From Phycisphaerae bacterium (lineage in GTDB: Bacteria > Chloroflexota > Anaerolineae > 4572-78 > J111), in contig JANQQF010000065.1 of NCBI GenBank assembly GCA_028285035.1, positions 1-64,000 of the forward strand: DNA of 64,000 nt. Reading direction: 5' to 3'. The first letter of the stretch is position 1. Each line of letters opens with the position of its first letter. The notes beneath the pieces are model-generated. The model was not told the origin of the DNA and did not search any database. It was given only the letters and a program-made list of their open reading frames with translations. A program made the translations under genes and the position numbers. Shown piece by piece: positions 62,756 through 64,000 of the stretch.

Positions 62756-63134
62756 AAGAATTTTCCTTTTGAACTCTGGATCAGACCGGCTAAAGTATTA
62801 CACAAATAAAACGATCGTAATTTATTTGTATTGTATCTTAATCGGAATTAAAATGGTGTCAAATCAATCTTAAACAGTTGAACCCAGTTTATTTGCTCCA
62901 ATCCCTAACCCAGCGTTAGAATTATTGGTCGGGTGCGGAGATTAGAGGGCCTTTTATGGGGATCAAGGTAGGGTATTGCTTGCTAGAGAAGAACATTCAT
63001 ATTGCGTAGTGGGTATTCCGTAGGGTGAACTAGCGATGAAGACTACTCACTACGGACTACGCAATACGTGATCTTTTGCAAAAAACATCACACGTAATTA
63101 TCAAATCCGTGGTTCCAAGTTTCCAACTAACATT
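62756..63134. other. 379-nt divergent region between the fusion gene and paaX-like gene
   Basis: No ORF. It must hold the promoters of both genes and probably the PaaX-family operator. ATTGCGTAGT (63001-63010) is the exact reverse complement of ACTACGCAAT (63056-63065), in a stretch with several GTAGT/ACTAC repeats; this may be a common intergenic repeat rather than a control site. Confidence 0.45.
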
Positions 63135-64000
63135 ATGAGCCAAGTCGAAGATCAACAGCTTTTTTCAACGACGAAAACCCAATTCATCATTTTTAATTTA
63201 TTTGGTGATTATATTTTGCAGCGTGGCGGCCAGATTTGGACGGCTGACCTGCTTTATTTGTTGAAGCTGTTGGATATCAATGAAGGAGCAGCCCGGGCGA
63301 CGCTGCTGCGATTGGTCCGTAAAGGATGGTTTATTAACCACAAATCGGGGCGGCAGAGTCGCTATGAGGTGACATCTGCGGGGATGGCCCTGCTTGAGGA
63401 AGGAAACCAGCGTTTGCGCGAACCTCGGCTGACGGATTGGAACGGGGCCTGGTATTTGGTGGTCTATTCGCTGCCAGAAAGCAAGCGGGATTTGCGAAAT
63501 GCCTTGCGCAAACGGCTGATTTGGTTGGGCTTTGGCAATTTGGCCCCCGGCACTTGGATTACCCCTCATAATCGTCAGGCCGAATTAGAGAACATTCTCA
63601 ACGAATTGGATGTGTTACCTTACGTCAAATTTTTTGAGAGTAAAAATCTTGGCTTTGCCTCAGATCAGGAAATTGTCGATCAGTGTTGGGATATAGAGGT
63701 GTTGAGCCAAGGATATGCATCCTTCGTTGAATGTTACGCCCCTCATCTTGCCCAACTCGAAGCCGCTCGTCAGATTAAAAATACAGATCAATTGTCCCCA
63801 GAAGCCTGTTTTACCCATCGCTTTTGGATGACCTATTTCTTCCAACCTTTCCCCCGTAAAGACCCCAACTTACCCGCCTCGCTCCTAGCCCCAGATTGGA
63901 TCGGTCATCAGGCGTGGCAGCTTTTCTCCAACTATCGCCAACTAATGGATCATTATATTGATGGCTTTCTTGATGACGTTGTGCGTGGTGAGTTTGAGCC
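63135..64000 (+). CDS. PaaX family transcriptional regulator, cut by window end
   Basis: 288 codons open to the window edge. An N-terminal winged HTH (TKTQFIIFNLFGDYIL, then INEGAARATLLRLVRKGWF and SRYEVTSAGMALL) is followed by the PaaX core WNGAWYLVVYSLPESKRDLRNAL, LRKRLIWLGFGNLAPGTWITP, and THRFWMTYFFQPFPRKDPNLP. PaaX proteins repress phenylacetate and related aryl-CoA pathways and are released by an aryl-CoA. Divergence from the aminobenzoyl-CoA operon suggests local control. The end of the protein is missing. Confidence 0.88.
   Translation, partial: MSQVEDQQLFSTTKTQFIIFNLFGDYILQRGGQIWTADLLYLLKLLDINEGAARATLLRLVRKGWFINHKSGRQSRYEVTSAGMALLEEGNQRLREPRLTDWNGAWYLVVYSLPESKRDLRNALRKRLIWLGFGNLAPGTWITPHNRQAELENILNELDVLPYVKFFESKNLGFASDQEIVDQCWDIEVLSQGYASFVECYAPHLAQLEAARQIKNTDQLSPEACFTHRFWMTYFFQPFPRKDPNLPASLLAPDWIGHQAWQLFSNYRQLMDHYIDGFLDDVVRGEFE

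Noticed and set aside
63001..63065. PaaX operator candidate (ATTGCGTAGT...ACTACGCAAT)
   Set aside because: The surrounding GTAGT/ACTAC repeats look like common intergenic repeat sequence, and the spacing of 45 nt is unlike a dimer operator.
1..64000. CRISPR arrays, rRNA or tRNA genes
   Set aside because: No regularly spaced direct repeats and no rRNA or tRNA sequence was recognised by eye; a covariance-model scan was not possible.

Overview
The window carries a nearly complete photosynthesis gene cluster of an anoxygenic phototroph with a type II reaction centre. Four things point to a Roseiflexus-like Chloroflexota phototroph that makes bacteriochlorophyll a without chlorosomes: a single fused pufLM gene, a tetraheme pufC, short pufB/pufA antenna genes with Roseiflexus-like sequence, and an auracyanin-like blue copper protein. 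No puhA (H subunit), chlorosome (csm) or BChl c genes (bchK, bchU, bchQ/R) are visible. Base composition is moderate and the puf region is AT-rich. The class within Chloroflexota cannot be fixed from this sequence alone.

Layout. (1) 1-5 kb: housekeeping and accessory genes (DUF2277, two small enzymes, a 2OG-Fe(II) oxygenase-like protein), a PadR regulator with a perfect 34-bp palindrome in its promoter, and a sirtuin gene remnant. (2) 4.3-20.6 kb, minus strand: bchN-bchB-bchL-bchM-orf112-acsF-bchH-bchJ-bchE-BCD transporter-bchD-alpha/beta hydrolase. (3) 20.7-21.2 kb: a lone plus-strand ORF. (4) 21.2-38.3 kb, minus strand: pufB-pufA-pufLM-pufC-bchG-bchP-puhE-hydrolase-bchF-bchC-bchX-HhH protein-bchY-bchZ-BCD transporter-lipoprotein-orf49-bchI. 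(5) 38.8-45.5 kb: a CarH/LitR-type B12 photoreceptor-regulator divergent from puf, then crtB, a third BCD transporter, a membrane-anchored cytochrome c, an auracyanin-like cupredoxin and hemA. (6) 46-56.7 kb: ordinary metabolism (drug-type MFS, NudC, dihydropyrimidinase, HDAC-family hydrolase, mannonate dehydratase, LarA-like racemase, lactate dehydrogenase). (7) 57-64 kb: a CoA-dependent aromatic degradation cluster (2-aminobenzoyl-CoA monooxygenase/reductase-like fusion, SDR, enoyl-CoA hydratase, RidA, acyl-CoA dehydrogenase) next to a divergent PaaX-family regulator cut by the window end.

How the genes work together: hemA starts tetrapyrrole synthesis. BchHDI insert Mg and BchM methylates. 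AcsF (O2-dependent) and BchE (O2-independent) are alternative cyclases. BchNBL and BchXYZ carry out the two ring reductions, BchF and BchC modify the C3 vinyl, and BchG and BchP attach and reduce the tail. BCD transporters and PuhE probably support assembly. PufLM, PufC and PufBA form the RC-LH complex, with the cytochrome c and cupredoxin as plausible electron carriers. The B12-type regulator between puf and crtB is the obvious candidate for light control.

The most unusual parts are the fused PufLM with a visible extra hydrophobic linker helix, the loss of the accessory-BChl histidine on the M side, the CarH-like regulator with a long C-terminal extension, and several small uncharacterised membrane proteins embedded in the bch operons: the HhH protein between bchX and bchY, the 49-aa ORF overlapping bchI, and orf112 between bchM and acsF.
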